Assembly: GCA_002967695.1 (NCBI GenBank)
Contig: PUHN01000018.1
Span: 1-57,489, forward strand
Source of the DNA: Rhodobacteraceae bacterium WD3A24
Lineage (GTDB): Bacteria; Pseudomonadota; Alphaproteobacteria; Rhodobacterales; Rhodobacteraceae
DNA length: 57,489 nucleotides
Reading direction: 5' to 3'
Positions 30,834-41,428 of this stretch are shown one piece after another. Under the pieces are notes generated by a model. The model searched no databases. It was not told the origin of the DNA and worked only from the letters and a program-made list of their open reading frames with translations. A program made the translations under genes and the position numbers. Position 1 is the first letter of the stretch. Every line of letters starts with the position of its first letter.

Positions 30834-31000
30834 CCGCTTCGGAGCCGCCTTCGCCTGATCCCGAACCGGCGCGGCGGCGGCGCCCGGCCAAGCGAAATTG
30901 CGGAGGGTCCGGCCCCGCCAGGGGCCGGAAACCGTCATTTCGCTTGGCCGGGCGATGACGGCGTGCCAGGGATCAGCAGGCGAAGGCGGGTGCGAAGCGG
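30834..31000. repeat. 167-nt nested inverted repeat (cruciform/hairpin element)
   Basis: Four sets of complementary arms nest around one centre. Arm 1 is 30834-30841 with 30993-31000 (8 bp). Arm 2 is 30845-30862 with 30969-30989 (13 + 5 bp around a 3-nt bulge). Arm 3 is 30881-30898 with 30937-30954 (18 bp, perfect). Arm 4 is 30908-30916 with 30921-30929 (9 bp, loop GCCA). About 53 base pairs could form. It lies just past tyrS and before the end of the convergent DUF3179 gene. There is no T-run, no reading frame and no second copy in this window. It may be a MITE-like or REP-like repeat, a structured RNA or a two-way terminator. Confidence 0.8.
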
Positions 31001-31042
31001 CAACCGCTTTGGTGGGCCCTGAGCCCCTCCCCGCGCATGTCT

Positions 31043-31065
31043 TGCGGGCGCGACCAGCGCCCGCA
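31043..31065. terminator. GC hairpin after the DUF3179 gene
   Basis: TGCGGGCGC (31043-31051) pairs perfectly with GCGCCCGCA (31057-31065) around a 5-nt loop, about 20 bp past the DUF3179 stop. No T-run follows on either strand, so the terminator role is only likely. Confidence 0.4.
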
Positions 31066-31084
31066 CCGCAAGGTCACGCCCGCC

Positions 31085-32059
31085 TCACTCCGACAGCATC
31101 CACTCACCGTCGGGGTGGAAGGCGTGGAAGGCAAAGGCAAAGGGCAGGTCGAACACCACCCGTTCGCCGCTGTCCTCGCGCACGCGCACGGTGCCAACCT
31201 CGCGGCCCTGCCCGATCGCGCGCGAATCCAGCGCCGAGGCCTGCCCCTCCTCCCATGTCAGGGTCAGCCCCGCCTCCTCGATCCGGCCGGCCTCGCGCAA
31301 CCGGGTCAGCGGCCATGCGCGCTCGCCCACCCGCACCACGCGGGCCATCGGGTTGATCCCGTGCGGGGGCATCTCGCCGCGAAACAGAAAGGGCCTCTGA
31401 GCGCTGTCATAGCCGCCATAGGGGTTGCTGCCATAGCCGCGCGGCCAGTCGGGCTCATCCATCACCAGCCCGTCGGGATTGGCGTCGCGGAAGGTGCTCC
31501 AGCCTTCCATCACCGAGGCGAGCACGGTCAGCCGCGTGCCGGTGTAGTCGCCCACGATCCCCTCGCCGGTGGCCTGCTGCCACCAGCTTTCCGTCAGGCG
31601 ATCATACATGATCATGTCGGAATGGCGCAGCAGCCCCGAGACGCCGAACTCCAGCACCTCGTCGCCCACCCGCCGGTCGAAGACGATGCCGGTATTGCAC
31701 AGCGGGCAGAAGGTCACCGCGACCGGCGTGCCGGCGACGGTGTCGTTGACGATCTCGTGCCACATCAGATAGCGGATCGGATAGGCGCGCGGCGCGGCCC
31801 CGTCGAGGTCGACCACCATGACCGGCTCGCGCGGGGCGATGCGATCCTCCTCGGCGACGGGAATGAATTCCGGCCCGGTGAGCGCGGGGATGCCATCCTT
31901 GCCCGGCCCGCCCGAGATGATCTCGTCGAAATCGACGGCGGACTGGCTGAAATCGGTCTCCGGCCAGGCGCGCTCCCAGCGCGCGGGCACCTGCGCAAGA
32001 GCAGGCAGCGAAATCGACAGCGCGGCGAGTGCCGCGGCGGCCAGGCGAAGCGGTTTCAT
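31085..32059 (-). CDS. DUF3179 domain exported protein
   Basis: Protein of 324 residues with a signal peptide (cleavage near ALAQ|VP, about residue 23). The DUF3179 domain is recognised by MWHEIVNDTVAGTPVAVTFCPLCNTG, the SWWQQATGEGIVGDYTG block and LTVLASVMEGW. The CPLC motif suggests metal or redox chemistry but the function is unknown. The start at 32059 follows GGGAG and gives the signal peptide; the frame upstream is open for 24 codons. It converges on tyrS across the nested repeat. Confidence 0.85.
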   Translation of the reverse strand: MKPLRLAAAALAALSISLPALAQVPARWERAWPETDFSQSAVDFDEIISGGPGKDGIPALTGPEFIPVAEEDRIAPREPVMVVDLDGAAPRAYPIRYLMWHEIVNDTVAGTPVAVTFCPLCNTGIVFDRRVGDEVLEFGVSGLLRHSDMIMYDRLTESWWQQATGEGIVGDYTGTRLTVLASVMEGWSTFRDANPDGLVMDEPDWPRGYGSNPYGGYDSAQRPFLFRGEMPPHGINPMARVVRVGERAWPLTRLREAGRIEEAGLTLTWEEGQASALDSRAIGQGREVGTVRVREDSGERVVFDLPFAFAFHAFHPDGEWMLSE

Positions 32060-32169
32060 CGGCAGACTCCCGTTGCTTTCGAAAGGACTCTGCCCGGCAG
32101 TGCCACGCCCGTCACCCCCCGGCGCGATCACTCGCGCACAAATGCCGGTGATCGGGGGGCGGCGCGCCT

Positions 32170-32787
32170 TTAGCGGATCACCTCGACCTCTTCCATCACG
32201 TCGGGCGCGCGCTCGACCGCGCCGTTGGGGCCCTGCCCCCGCCGGATGGCGTCGAGCACATCGAGCCCCTCGACCACCTGCCCGACCACCGTGTAGCTGC
32301 CGTCGAGATGCGACGCGGCGTCGAATGTCAGGAAGAACTGGCTGTTGGCACTGTCGGGCGCCCGGCCGCGGGCCATCCCCATCGTGCCGCGAAGGAACGG
32401 CGCATCGGAAAACTCGGCGGGCAGATCGGGCAGGTCCGAGCCGCCCGTGCCCGCACGCGAAAGCCCGCCATCGGCGCGGCCGTGTTCAACATCGCCGGTC
32501 TGCGCCATGAAGCCGTCGATGACGCGGTGGAACACCACGCCGTCATAGGCGCCGCGTTCGGCCAGGGTGATGACCCGCTCGACGTGTTGCGGTGCCAGAT
32601 CGGGGCGCAGATCGACACGGATCCTCCCCTCGGCCTGCCCGGCGACATCGATGTCCAGATAGGGGCCGCCGGTATCGGCGGCCGCGGCGCCACTGGCGGC
32701 AAAGCCCCCGCCCATGGCCAGCCAGCCGCCGCCGAGAACGGCCAGACCCAGCGCGAACAGCCCGCCTGCGATCACGCCGTCACGCAT
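32170..32787 (-). CDS. Peptidyl-prolyl isomerase, cyclophilin type, exported or anchored
   Basis: Cyclophilin of 205 residues with an N-terminal hydrophobic segment (residues 5-30) that is either a signal peptide or an anchor, so it acts in the periplasm. Active-site sequence [14 protein letters not shown] and the SANSQFFLTF block are intact. It accelerates proline isomerisation during folding. It overlaps the end of the second cyclophilin gene by 8 bp, forming a two-gene operon with one exported and one cytoplasmic member. Confidence 0.9.
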   Translation of the reverse strand: MRDGVIAGGLFALGLAVLGGGWLAMGGGFAASGAAAADTGGPYLDIDVAGQAEGRIRVDLRPDLAPQHVERVITLAERGAYDGVVFHRVIDGFMAQTGDVEHGRADGGLSRAGTGGSDLPDLPAEFSDAPFLRGTMGMARGRAPDSANSQFFLTFDAASHLDGSYTVVGQVVEGLDVLDAIRRGQGPNGAVERAPDVMEEVEVIR

Positions 32788-33286
32788 CGGCGGCCACCGT
32801 CACGCTGAGCATCCGGTCGGGAGTGGCGGGCGGCTCGCCGCGGGCGAGGGCATCGACATGCGCCATGCCCGACAGAACGCGCCCGAACACGGTATACTGG
32901 CCGTTGAGGAAGTGGTTGTCGGCAAAATTGATGAAGAACTGCGAATTGGCGCTGTCGGGATTGGCCGCGCGCGCCGCGCCCAGCGTGCCCCGGTCATGCG
33001 GGATGCGCGAGAACTCGGCGGGCAGATTGGGCAGATCGGAGGCCCCCGTCCCCGCCCGGCGCGGGTCGAAGCCCTTTTCGGCATTGCCGTGTGCGACGTC
33101 GCCGGTCTGGGCCATGAAGCCCTCGATCACCCGGTGGAAGACCACGTTGTCATAGGCCCCCGCGCGCGCCAGCGTCTTGATCCGCTCGACATGGCCGGGC
33201 GCGATGCCGGGCATCAGCTCGATGGTGACGGTGCCGCCTTCGAGCTCCATCAGGATTGTGTTCTCCGGGTCGCTGATTTCGGGCAT
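32780..33286 (-). CDS. ppiB: Peptidyl-prolyl isomerase, cyclophilin type, cytoplasmic
   Basis: Cyclophilin of 168 residues without a signal peptide, the PpiB type. [14 protein letters not shown] and [10 protein letters not shown] contain the catalytic Arg, Phe and Gln residues. The start at 33286 has AAGGAG upstream; the open frame continues far upstream through the pgk gene in another frame and is not credible. It is the first gene of the pair and is divergent from pgk across 136 bp. Confidence 0.93.
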   Translation of the reverse strand: MPEISDPENTILMELEGGTVTIELMPGIAPGHVERIKTLARAGAYDNVVFHRVIEGFMAQTGDVAHGNAEKGFDPRRAGTGASDLPNLPAEFSRIPHDRGTLGAARAANPDSANSQFFINFADNHFLNGQYTVFGRVLSGMAHVDALARGEPPATPDRMLSVTVAADA

Positions 33287-33422
33287 GCTGGGGGACTCCT
33301 TGTTGCCGGTCGCCCACACATCTAGCGGCCCCGCGCGGCAAGGGAAAGGCCCGCACCCGCGCGCGGTTGACGCCGCCCGCCCGATGCGGTGTCTGGGACA
33401 GCAGCAATCACGGGAGGCGGGC

Positions 33423-34616
33423 ATGGCCTGGAAGACGCTCGACGACATGGATTTCGCCGGCAAGGTCGCGCTGGTGCGCGTCGATCTCAACGTGCCCGTC
33501 GAGGACGGCCGGGTCAGCGACGCCACGCGGATCGAGCGCATCCTGCCCACCATCCGCCATATCACCGGCGCGGGGGGCATGGTGGTGCTGCTGGCGCATT
33601 TCGGCCGGCCCAAGGGCCGGCACGTCGAGGAGATGACGCTCGCGCAGGTCCGCCCGGCTCTGGAACAGGCGCTGGGCCAAAGCGTGGGCTTTGCCGAGGA
33701 CTGCATCGGCGCCCCCGCCAAGCGCGCCGTGGCGGCGATGGAGCCCGGCGAGGTGGTGCTGCTGGAAAACACCCGCTTTCACGCGGGCGAGGAAAAGAAC
33801 GACGCCGAGCTCGCCGCCGGTCTGGCCGCGCTGGGCGATGTTTATGTCAATGACGCCTTCTCGGCCGCGCATCGCGCCCATGCCTCGACCGAGGGCATCG
33901 CGCATCTGCTGCCGGCCTGCGCCGGGCGGCTGATGGAGGCCGAGCTGCGCGCGCTGGAATCGGCGCTGGGCGCGCCCGAGCGCCCGGTGGCCGCGGTGGT
34001 CGGCGGCGCCAAGGTCTCGACCAAGCTCGACCTGCTGGGCAACCTGATGACGCGGGTCGATCATCTGATCATCGGCGGCGGGATGGCCAACACCTTTCTC
34101 GCCGCCAAGGGGCTCGGCGTGGGCACCTCGCTCGCCGAGCACGACATGGCCGACACCGCCCGGCGCATCATGGACGAGGCCGAGGGCGCGGGCTGCACCA
34201 TCCACCTGCCCGTTGACGTTGTCATTGCGCGCGAATTCGCGGCCGGCGCCGAAAGCGAGACGGTCCCGGCCGACTCCTGCCCCGAGGACGCGATGATCCT
34301 CGATGGCGGCCCCGAGACGGTCCAGGCCGTCGAGGGGGTGTTCGAGACCTGCCGCACCCTGATCTGGAACGGGCCGCTGGGCGCGTTCGAGATCGCGCCC
34401 TTCGACGCGGCCACCAACGCCGCCGCGCAGGCCGCCGCCCGCCTGACCCGGGCCGGGCAGCTCGTCTCGGTCGCGGGCGGGGGCGATACCGTCGCGGCGC
34501 TGGGCCGCGCGGGCGTGGCCGATCAGTTCAGCTATGTCTCGACCGCGGGCGGCGCCTTTCTCGAATGGATGGAGGGCAAGACCCTGCCCGGCGTCGCGGT
34601 GCTGCGCGGCGAGTGA
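33423..34616 (+). CDS. pgk: Phosphoglycerate kinase
   Basis: Glycolytic/gluconeogenic enzyme of 397 residues. VRVDLNVP near the N-terminus, HFGRPKG, the hinge-region [12 protein letters not shown], and GGGDTVAAL in the nucleotide-binding half are all intact. A GGGAGGCGGGC precedes the start; the longer frame from 33177 overlaps ppiB in antisense and is rejected. Class I fba follows after 130 bp on the same strand. gapA is not present in the window. Confidence 0.97.
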   Translation: MAWKTLDDMDFAGKVALVRVDLNVPVEDGRVSDATRIERILPTIRHITGAGGMVVLLAHFGRPKGRHVEEMTLAQVRPALEQALGQSVGFAEDCIGAPAKRAVAAMEPGEVVLLENTRFHAGEEKNDAELAAGLAALGDVYVNDAFSAAHRAHASTEGIAHLLPACAGRLMEAELRALESALGAPERPVAAVVGGAKVSTKLDLLGNLMTRVDHLIIGGGMANTFLAAKGLGVGTSLAEHDMADTARRIMDEAEGAGCTIHLPVDVVIAREFAAGAESETVPADSCPEDAMILDGGPETVQAVEGVFETCRTLIWNGPLGAFEIAPFDAATNAAAQAAARLTRAGQLVSVAGGGDTVAALGRAGVADQFSYVSTAGGAFLEWMEGKTLPGVAVLRGE

Positions 34617-34705
34617 GGCCGCCGCGCCGCGCCGCGCGCAAAATCGCCGCGCCGCCGGGCGGTGTTAGCGCGAACGGCATTGCGGCGCGGGGCGCGGGTT
34701 TTTAA

Positions 34706-34727
34706 GCCGTGTCGGCAAGAACACGGC
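34706..34727 (+). promoter_or_regulatory. Inverted repeat in the fba leader
   Basis: GCCGTGT (34706-34712) and ACACGGC (34721-34727) are perfectly complementary around an 8-nt loop, 19 bp before the fba start and directly upstream of its AGAGGGAG ribosome binding site. A T5 run lies just before it. It could be a repressor operator or an RNA hairpin affecting translation. Confidence 0.4.
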
Positions 34728-34746
34728 ATCCAGAGGGAGCAGGGCG

Positions 34747-35676
34747 ATGAAGGCCACGCGGACAGTGCAGAGAATCCTCGCCAATTACGAGGGCGAGACA
34801 CCCGGAGTTAAGGCCAATCTGTGCCGGATGCTCATGCATGGCAAGCTGGGCGGCACCGGCAGGATGATCATCCTGCCCGTCGATCAGGGCTTCGAGCACG
34901 GCCCGGCCCGCAGCTTTGCGGCCAACCCCGACGCCTACGACCCCCACTACCATTACCGCCTTGCCATCGACGCGGGGCTGAACGCCTACGCCGCGCCGCT
35001 GGGCATGATCGAGGCCGGCGCCGACACCTTCGCCGGCCAGATTCCCACCATCCTCAAGGCCAACAGCGCCAACTCGCTGATGTCGTCCACCGCCGGCAAG
35101 GATCAGGCGATCACCGCCTCGGTCGATGACGCGCTGCGGCTGGGCTGCTCGGCCATCGGTTTCACGATCTATCCCGGCAGCGACTGCGCGCTGGAGATGT
35201 TCGAGGAAATCAGCGAGATGCGCCAGGAAGCCGCCGCCAAGGGGCTGGCCACGGTGATCTGGTCCTACCCGCGCGGCGAGGCGATCTCCAAGGATGGCGA
35301 GACGGCGATCGACATCGCCGCCTATGCCGCGCAGATGGCCGCGCTGCTGGGCGCGCATGTCATCAAGATCAAGCTCTCGACCGATCACCTGGAGCTGGCC
35401 GAGGCGCGCGCGGTCTATGAAAGTCAGGAAATCGACATCGCCAGCCAGGCGGCACGGGTGCGTCACTGCATGCAGGCGGCGTTCAACGGGCGGCGCATCG
35501 TGGTCTTCTCGGGCGGGGCCAAGAAGGGGGCGAGCAGCGTCCATGACGACGCCCGCGCGATCCGCGACGGCGGCGGCAATGGCTCCATCATCGGGCGCAA
35601 CACTTTCCAGCGCCCCCGCGACGAAGCGCTGCGGATGCTCTCGGAACTGATGGACATCTATCGCGGCCGCGCCTGA
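34747..35676 (+). CDS. Class I fructose-bisphosphate aldolase (DhnA/FbaB type)
   Basis: Schiff-base aldolase of 309 residues of the archaeal/DhnA type, not the metal-dependent class II. ILPVDQGFEHGPARSF near the N-terminus, the catalytic Lys in VIKIKLSTDH, and the C-terminal FSGGAKKGASS and GNGSIIGRNTFQRP phosphate-binding blocks are visible. It interconverts fructose-1,6-bisphosphate and the triose phosphates. It probably acts with the pgk just upstream, but its own leader with a hairpin suggests separate control. Confidence 0.93.
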   Translation: MKATRTVQRILANYEGETPGVKANLCRMLMHGKLGGTGRMIILPVDQGFEHGPARSFAANPDAYDPHYHYRLAIDAGLNAYAAPLGMIEAGADTFAGQIPTILKANSANSLMSSTAGKDQAITASVDDALRLGCSAIGFTIYPGSDCALEMFEEISEMRQEAAAKGLATVIWSYPRGEAISKDGETAIDIAAYAAQMAALLGAHVIKIKLSTDHLELAEARAVYESQEIDIASQAARVRHCMQAAFNGRRIVVFSGGAKKGASSVHDDARAIRDGGGNGSIIGRNTFQRPRDEALRMLSELMDIYRGRA

Positions 35677-35703
35677 GCGCGGCCGCGGGCCATTGCGGGG
35701 CGA

Positions 35704-36198
35704 TCAGGCCTGCGGCTGCGGGGCCGCGTCGCCGCTCATGTAATTGGTCATGTAGGCGGGCTCGCCCATCTTGCGCAGCAGATCGAGTTGCAGATCGAGC
35801 CACTCCCAGTGGCCCTCCTCGTCTTGGACGATGCGCTCGAACAGCGCGCGGGTGCCGATATCGTCGCTGTCGAACGCCTGCCGCGCGGCCTTGGTATAGA
35901 ATTCGATCGCGCCGGCCTCCTCGGTCTTGTCGGCGTCGAAAAGCTCCTGGAGCGAGCCTGCCATCGCGGGCGTCTTGGCCGCCGCCACCCTGGGCGTGCC
36001 GCCGAGAAAGATGATGCGGTCGATGAAGGCGCCGGCATGGCCGAGCTCTTCCTGCATCTCGTTGCGCATGCGCGCGGCGAGCTTGTCGAGCCCCCAGTCG
36101 TCAAGCGTGTGGGCGTGCAGCAGATACTGGTTGACAGCCGTCAACTCCATTCCCAGCGCGGTCTGCAGAGTCTCGATACTCGTTGACTTGTCGGCCAT
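35704..36198 (-). CDS. bfr: Bacterioferritin-like iron storage protein, heme-ligand Met replaced
   Basis: Ferritin-like protein of 164 residues aligning without gaps to E. coli bacterioferritin over the key region. All six ferroxidase ligands are kept (E18, E51, H54, E94, E127, H130), but the heme-binding Met52 is Leu (EELGHA instead of EEMGHA or DEMKHA). The protein may therefore store iron without binding heme between subunits. The start at 36198 gives the normal N-terminus. It lies alone between fba and the acyl-CoA dehydrogenase gene; the usual bfd ferredoxin gene is not nearby. Confidence 0.88.
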   Translation of the reverse strand: MADKSTSIETLQTALGMELTAVNQYLLHAHTLDDWGLDKLAARMRNEMQEELGHAGAFIDRIIFLGGTPRVAAAKTPAMAGSLQELFDADKTEEAGAIEFYTKAARQAFDSDDIGTRALFERIVQDEEGHWEWLDLQLDLLRKMGEPAYMTNYMSGDAAPQPQA

Positions 36199-36259
36199 TG
36201 AATTGCCTTCCCTCGTTCGATGAAAACCGTTCTTCATACATAATCATTCTTGAATAATT

Positions 36260-37891
36260 TCAACCCGCGCCGGGATCGAGCCGGGCGAGAATCCCGCGCG
36301 TGTCCAGCCCCGACACGGCGCCGGCGACCGCGCCGCGCGTCCCCGCCACGCGGGTGGCGACATAGCCGTCGGAAACCGCCGCGGGCGCCGCGCGCAGCAG
36401 GACCGAGGCGGTCAAGAGCACCGCCAGCCGTTCGGCGAACCAGCGCGCCTCGCCCTCCTCGGGCAGATGCGGCCAGCGCGCGCGGTGGTCCGCCAGCGCC
36501 GCGTCATAACGCCCGTCGGCCCCGCGCGCGGCGTCGAGCTCGGCCTGCAACGCGGCCTCGGCGCCCGGCGCCCGCGCCAGCGTGCGCAGCAGATCGAGGC
36601 AGATCACGTTGCCCGCCCCCTCCCAGATGCCGTTGAGCGGGGCCTCGCGATACAGCAGGGGCAGCGGCGTGTCCTCGACATAGCCCATGCCGCCCAGCGC
36701 CTCCATCGCCTCGGCGATCACGCCCGGCGCGCGCTTGTTGGCGAGGAACTTGGCCAGCGCCACTGCGGGGCGGGCCAGCGCGCGGTCATGCTCGCCCGCC
36801 GCCGCGTCAAAGGCCGCCGCGACGCGCAGCCCCAGCGCCAGCGCGCCCTCCCAGTCGAGCGCCAGATCGGCCAGCACCGCGCGCATCAGCGGCTGGTCGA
36901 TCAGCCGGCGCTGGAAGGCCGTGCGGCCCGACGCCCATGCATGCGCCTCGCCCAGCGCGGCGCGCATCAGCCCGGCGGGCGCGATCGCGGTGTCTAGCCG
37001 GGTATGGGTGACCATCTCGATGATGGTGCGCACCCCCGCGCCCGCCTCGCCCAGCCTGTGGGCGAAGGTGGCGTCATACTCGATCTCGGCCGAGGCGTTG
37101 GCGCGGTTGCCCAGCTTGTCCTTCAGCCGCATCAGGCGCAGCGGGTTGCGCGTGCCATCCTCCAGCCAGCGCGGCACCAGAAAACAGGTCAGCCCCTCGG
37201 GCGCCTGCGCCAGCGTGAGAAAGCCGTCCGACATTGGCGCCGAGCAGAACCACTTGTGCCCGGTCAACCGCCAGCCGTCGCCATTGGGCTCGGCGCGGGT
37301 CGAGTTGGCGCGCACGTCCGAGCCGCCCTGCTTTTCGGTCATCGCCATGCCCATCGTCGCCCCCGCCTTGGCCGAGAGCGGCGCGACGGACGGGTCATGC
37401 GCGCGGGCCGTCAGCTTCGGAACCCAGCGCGCGGCAAGCGCCGGATCGGCCGCGAGCGCCGGGATGGCGGCGTAGGTCATCGTCATCGGGCAGCACACGC
37501 CCGGCTCGACCTGGCTGAACAGATAGACCATCGCGGCATGGGCGCGGTGGCCGTCCGGCGCCGCCTCCCACGGCCGGGCGGCATAGCCCGCCTCCAGCCC
37601 CAGCGCCATCAGCCGGTGATAGGCGGGGTGAAACGCCACCTCGTCGCGCCGCCGCCCGGCCCGGTCGAAGACGTCGAGCTCGGGCGGGTGGCGGTTGGCG
37701 GCGCGGCCCAGCGCGCGCGTCCCGGCCCTGCCCAGCACGGCGCCGAGCGCGGCCAGCGCCGCGGCGTCCGCCGTCCCTGCGAAGGCATCGCCCAGCGCCG
37801 GATCGTCCGCCCAGAGATCGAGATCGCCGCGCGGACGGGGCTGATTCTCGACCGCATGGGTGGCGAGATCGGAAACCGGCGGCAGCGCCAT
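36260..37891 (-). CDS. AidB-like acyl-CoA dehydrogenase
   Basis: Flavoprotein of 543 residues, the same length as E. coli AidB (541) and longer than ordinary acyl-CoA dehydrogenases. MAMTEKQGGSDVRAN, GHKWFCSAPMSD and FLVPRWLEDG form the flavin-binding region; EALGGMGYVEDTPLPLLYREAPLNGIWEGAGNV is the signature near the C-terminus. AidB binds DNA and belongs to the alkylation response, but the catalytic reaction is not known. The start at 37891 follows GGGGAGG. The open frame continues for 290 codons into the next gene in another frame, which is a composition artefact. It lies 17 bp after the reductase gene. Confidence 0.9.
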   Translation of the reverse strand: MALPPVSDLATHAVENQPRPRGDLDLWADDPALGDAFAGTADAAALAALGAVLGRAGTRALGRAANRHPPELDVFDRAGRRRDEVAFHPAYHRLMALGLEAGYAARPWEAAPDGHRAHAAMVYLFSQVEPGVCCPMTMTYAAIPALAADPALAARWVPKLTARAHDPSVAPLSAKAGATMGMAMTEKQGGSDVRANSTRAEPNGDGWRLTGHKWFCSAPMSDGFLTLAQAPEGLTCFLVPRWLEDGTRNPLRLMRLKDKLGNRANASAEIEYDATFAHRLGEAGAGVRTIIEMVTHTRLDTAIAPAGLMRAALGEAHAWASGRTAFQRRLIDQPLMRAVLADLALDWEGALALGLRVAAAFDAAAGEHDRALARPAVALAKFLANKRAPGVIAEAMEALGGMGYVEDTPLPLLYREAPLNGIWEGAGNVICLDLLRTLARAPGAEAALQAELDAARGADGRYDAALADHRARWPHLPEEGEARWFAERLAVLLTASVLLRAAPAAVSDGYVATRVAGTRGAVAGAVSGLDTRGILARLDPGAG

Positions 37892-37908
37892 GACCCGCCT
37901 CCCCCGGC

Positions 37909-38904
37909 TCAGGCGTTGGGATCGACGACTACGCGGCCGCGCACCCGCCCCTTGAGGATATCCGCGCCCAGCTCGGGCAGGTCCGATAGCGTGGCGGTCT
38001 GCTCCATCGCCTCGAGCCTGTTCATCGGCAGGTCGCGGGCGATCCGGTCCCAGGCGCGCAGGCGGTCCTCGCGCGGGCGCATCACGCTGTCGATGCCCAG
38101 CAGATTGACCCCGCGCAGGATGAAGGGCGTGATCATCGCGCCCTCGATCGCCGCGCCGCCGGCGAGCCCGACCGCCGCGACCGGGCTGCCATAGCGCATC
38201 TGCTTGAGCACCCGGCCCAGCACCGCGCCGGCCACCGCATCGACGCAGCCCGCCCAGAATTCCTTCTCCAGCGGCCTGGAGCTCACCTCCGCGAGCTCCG
38301 CGCGCGGCACGATTCTGCCCGCGCCAAGCTCGCGCAGATAGCTCTCCTGCTCGGGCCGGCCGGTCACGGCGGCGACGTCGTGGCCCAGCGCCGCGAGCAG
38401 CGCCGTGGCGACCGACCCCACGCCGCCGGCCGCGCCGGTGACCAGCACCTCGCCCTGCCCGGCCGCGAGCCCGTGATCCTCCAGCGCCATCACCGCGAGC
38501 ATCGCGGTGAACCCGGCGGTGCCCACGGCCATCGCCTGCCGGGTGGTCAGCCCCTCGGGCAGCGGCACCAGCCAGTCGCCCTTCACGCGGGCCTTCTGGG
38601 CGAAGCCGCCCCAGTGAATCTCGCCCACGCGCCAGCCGGTCAGAACCACCTTGTCGCCGGGGGCGTAGCGGGCGTCGTCGGATGCCTCGACCGTCCCGGC
38701 GAAGTCGATGCCGGGGACGTGGGGCCAGCTTTTCACCAGCCCGCCGCCGGGGCCGATGCACAGCCCGTCCTTGTAGTTGAGGGTGGAATACTCCACCGCC
38801 ACGGTTACGTCGCCCTCGGGCAAGCGGCTGTCATCGAGCGTCTGCACGCCCGCGCTGGTGTTGCCCTGATCGTCTTTCTCGACGACGAGCGCCCTGAAGC
38901 TCAT
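37909..38904 (-). CDS. acuI: YhdH/AcuI-type NADPH-dependent oxidoreductase (acryloyl-CoA reductase family)
   Basis: Zinc-free medium-chain dehydrogenase of 331 residues. EYSTLNYKDGLCI, HVPGIDFAGTV, TGWRVGEIHWGG and the NADP-binding GAAGGVGSVATALLA are typical of the YhdH/AcuI branch. In Rhodobacterales AcuI reduces acryloyl-CoA made during DMSP breakdown, but no DMSP genes are near, so the symbol is tentative. The start at 38904 has GGGGGAGAG upstream. It is the first gene of an operon with the AidB-like gene and is divergent from the N-ATPase operon. Confidence 0.85.
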   Translation of the reverse strand: MSFRALVVEKDDQGNTSAGVQTLDDSRLPEGDVTVAVEYSTLNYKDGLCIGPGGGLVKSWPHVPGIDFAGTVEASDDARYAPGDKVVLTGWRVGEIHWGGFAQKARVKGDWLVPLPEGLTTRQAMAVGTAGFTAMLAVMALEDHGLAAGQGEVLVTGAAGGVGSVATALLAALGHDVAAVTGRPEQESYLRELGAGRIVPRAELAEVSSRPLEKEFWAGCVDAVAGAVLGRVLKQMRYGSPVAAVGLAGGAAIEGAMITPFILRGVNLLGIDSVMRPREDRLRAWDRIARDLPMNRLEAMEQTATLSDLPELGADILKGRVRGRVVVDPNA

Positions 38905-39003
38905 GCTGCTCTCCCCCGTCTTTTCCAAGCGCACGCCCCGCCCTCGGGGCGCTGCGGGCAGGCTAGCGGCTCGCCGCGGCGGGGTCGATGGGGCTTAATC
39001 TGA

Positions 39004-40842
<1,839 letters not shown>

Positions 40843-40846
<4 letters not shown>

Positions 40847-41145
40847 CCGCCGACGACCCGCAGCGCGAGGAGGCCGAGGCCGGCCGCGCGATCCGCCGCA
40901 GCGCCGCGCGCAAGCAGCGCGCCCGCCGCGAGCGCCGCCGCAGTGCGCTGCACGGGCTGGGCCTGTTCGGGCTGGTCGGCTGGGCTGTGGCGCTGCCCAC
41001 GCTGCTGGGGATCGCGCTGGGGCTTTGGATCGACTCGCGCAGCGACTCGGCGATGTCCTGGACACTGGCGATGCTGCTTGCGGGCGTGGCGGTGGGCTGT
41101 CTGAATGCGTGGTACTGGGTGCAGCGGGAGAGCCGCGATGACTGA
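40843..41145 (+). CDS. atpQ: N-ATPase accessory membrane protein AtpQ
   Basis: Small protein of 100 residues: a charged, very basic N-terminus (residues 1-35) and two predicted membrane helices (about 40-63 and 72-93). It belongs to the AtpQ proteins found only in N-ATPase operons and distantly related to AtpI/AtpZ. A role in c-ring assembly or cation supply has been suggested. The ATGA overlap with atpC fixes the start; the frame upstream is open but lies within atpC. Confidence 0.85.
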
Positions 41146-41425
41146 GCCCCTTCCCGTCATCCTCGCGGCCTGCGCGCTGGGCGCGGGGGCGGGCGCGCTC
41201 TATTTCGCCGCGCTGTGGCACGCCGTCCGCCGGCTGGGCGCGGAAGGGGGCTATGGCCGCTTCGCGCTCGCGGGGGCACTGCGGCTGGGCGCGGTGCTCG
41301 CGGCGGTCGGGCTGGTGCTCTGGCTGGGGGCGGGGCCGATGGCGCTGCTGGCGGCCGGGGTCGGGTTTCTGGCCGCGCGGGTGGCCGCCGCCCGGCTGGC
41401 CCGCAGGCCCGAAGGGAGGCAGTGA
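41138..41425 (+). CDS. atpR: N-ATPase accessory membrane protein AtpR
   Basis: Hydrophobic protein of 95 residues with three predicted helices (about 6-25, 38-58 and 62-82). AtpR is the second accessory protein unique to N-ATPase operons, of unknown role. The start at 41138 overlaps the end of atpQ by 8 bp; the frame is open 11 codons further upstream. It ends 3 bp before atpB. Confidence 0.82.
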   Translation: MTEPLPVILAACALGAGAGALYFAALWHAVRRLGAEGGYGRFALAGALRLGAVLAAVGLVLWLGAGPMALLAAGVGFLAARVAAARLARRPEGRQ

Positions 41426-41428
41426 GCC

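Noticed and set aside
30966-31356. Small open frames over the nested repeat as possible peptides
   Set aside because: They are basic, low-complexity and in frames that continue through the antisense of the DUF3179 gene; no ribosome binding site fits.
36260-38761. An 833-codon frame that would fuse a new N-terminal domain to the acyl-CoA dehydrogenase
   Set aside because: The first 290 codons lie in a wrong frame of the reductase gene and are low-complexity; a good ribosome binding site and normal AidB length support the start at 37891.
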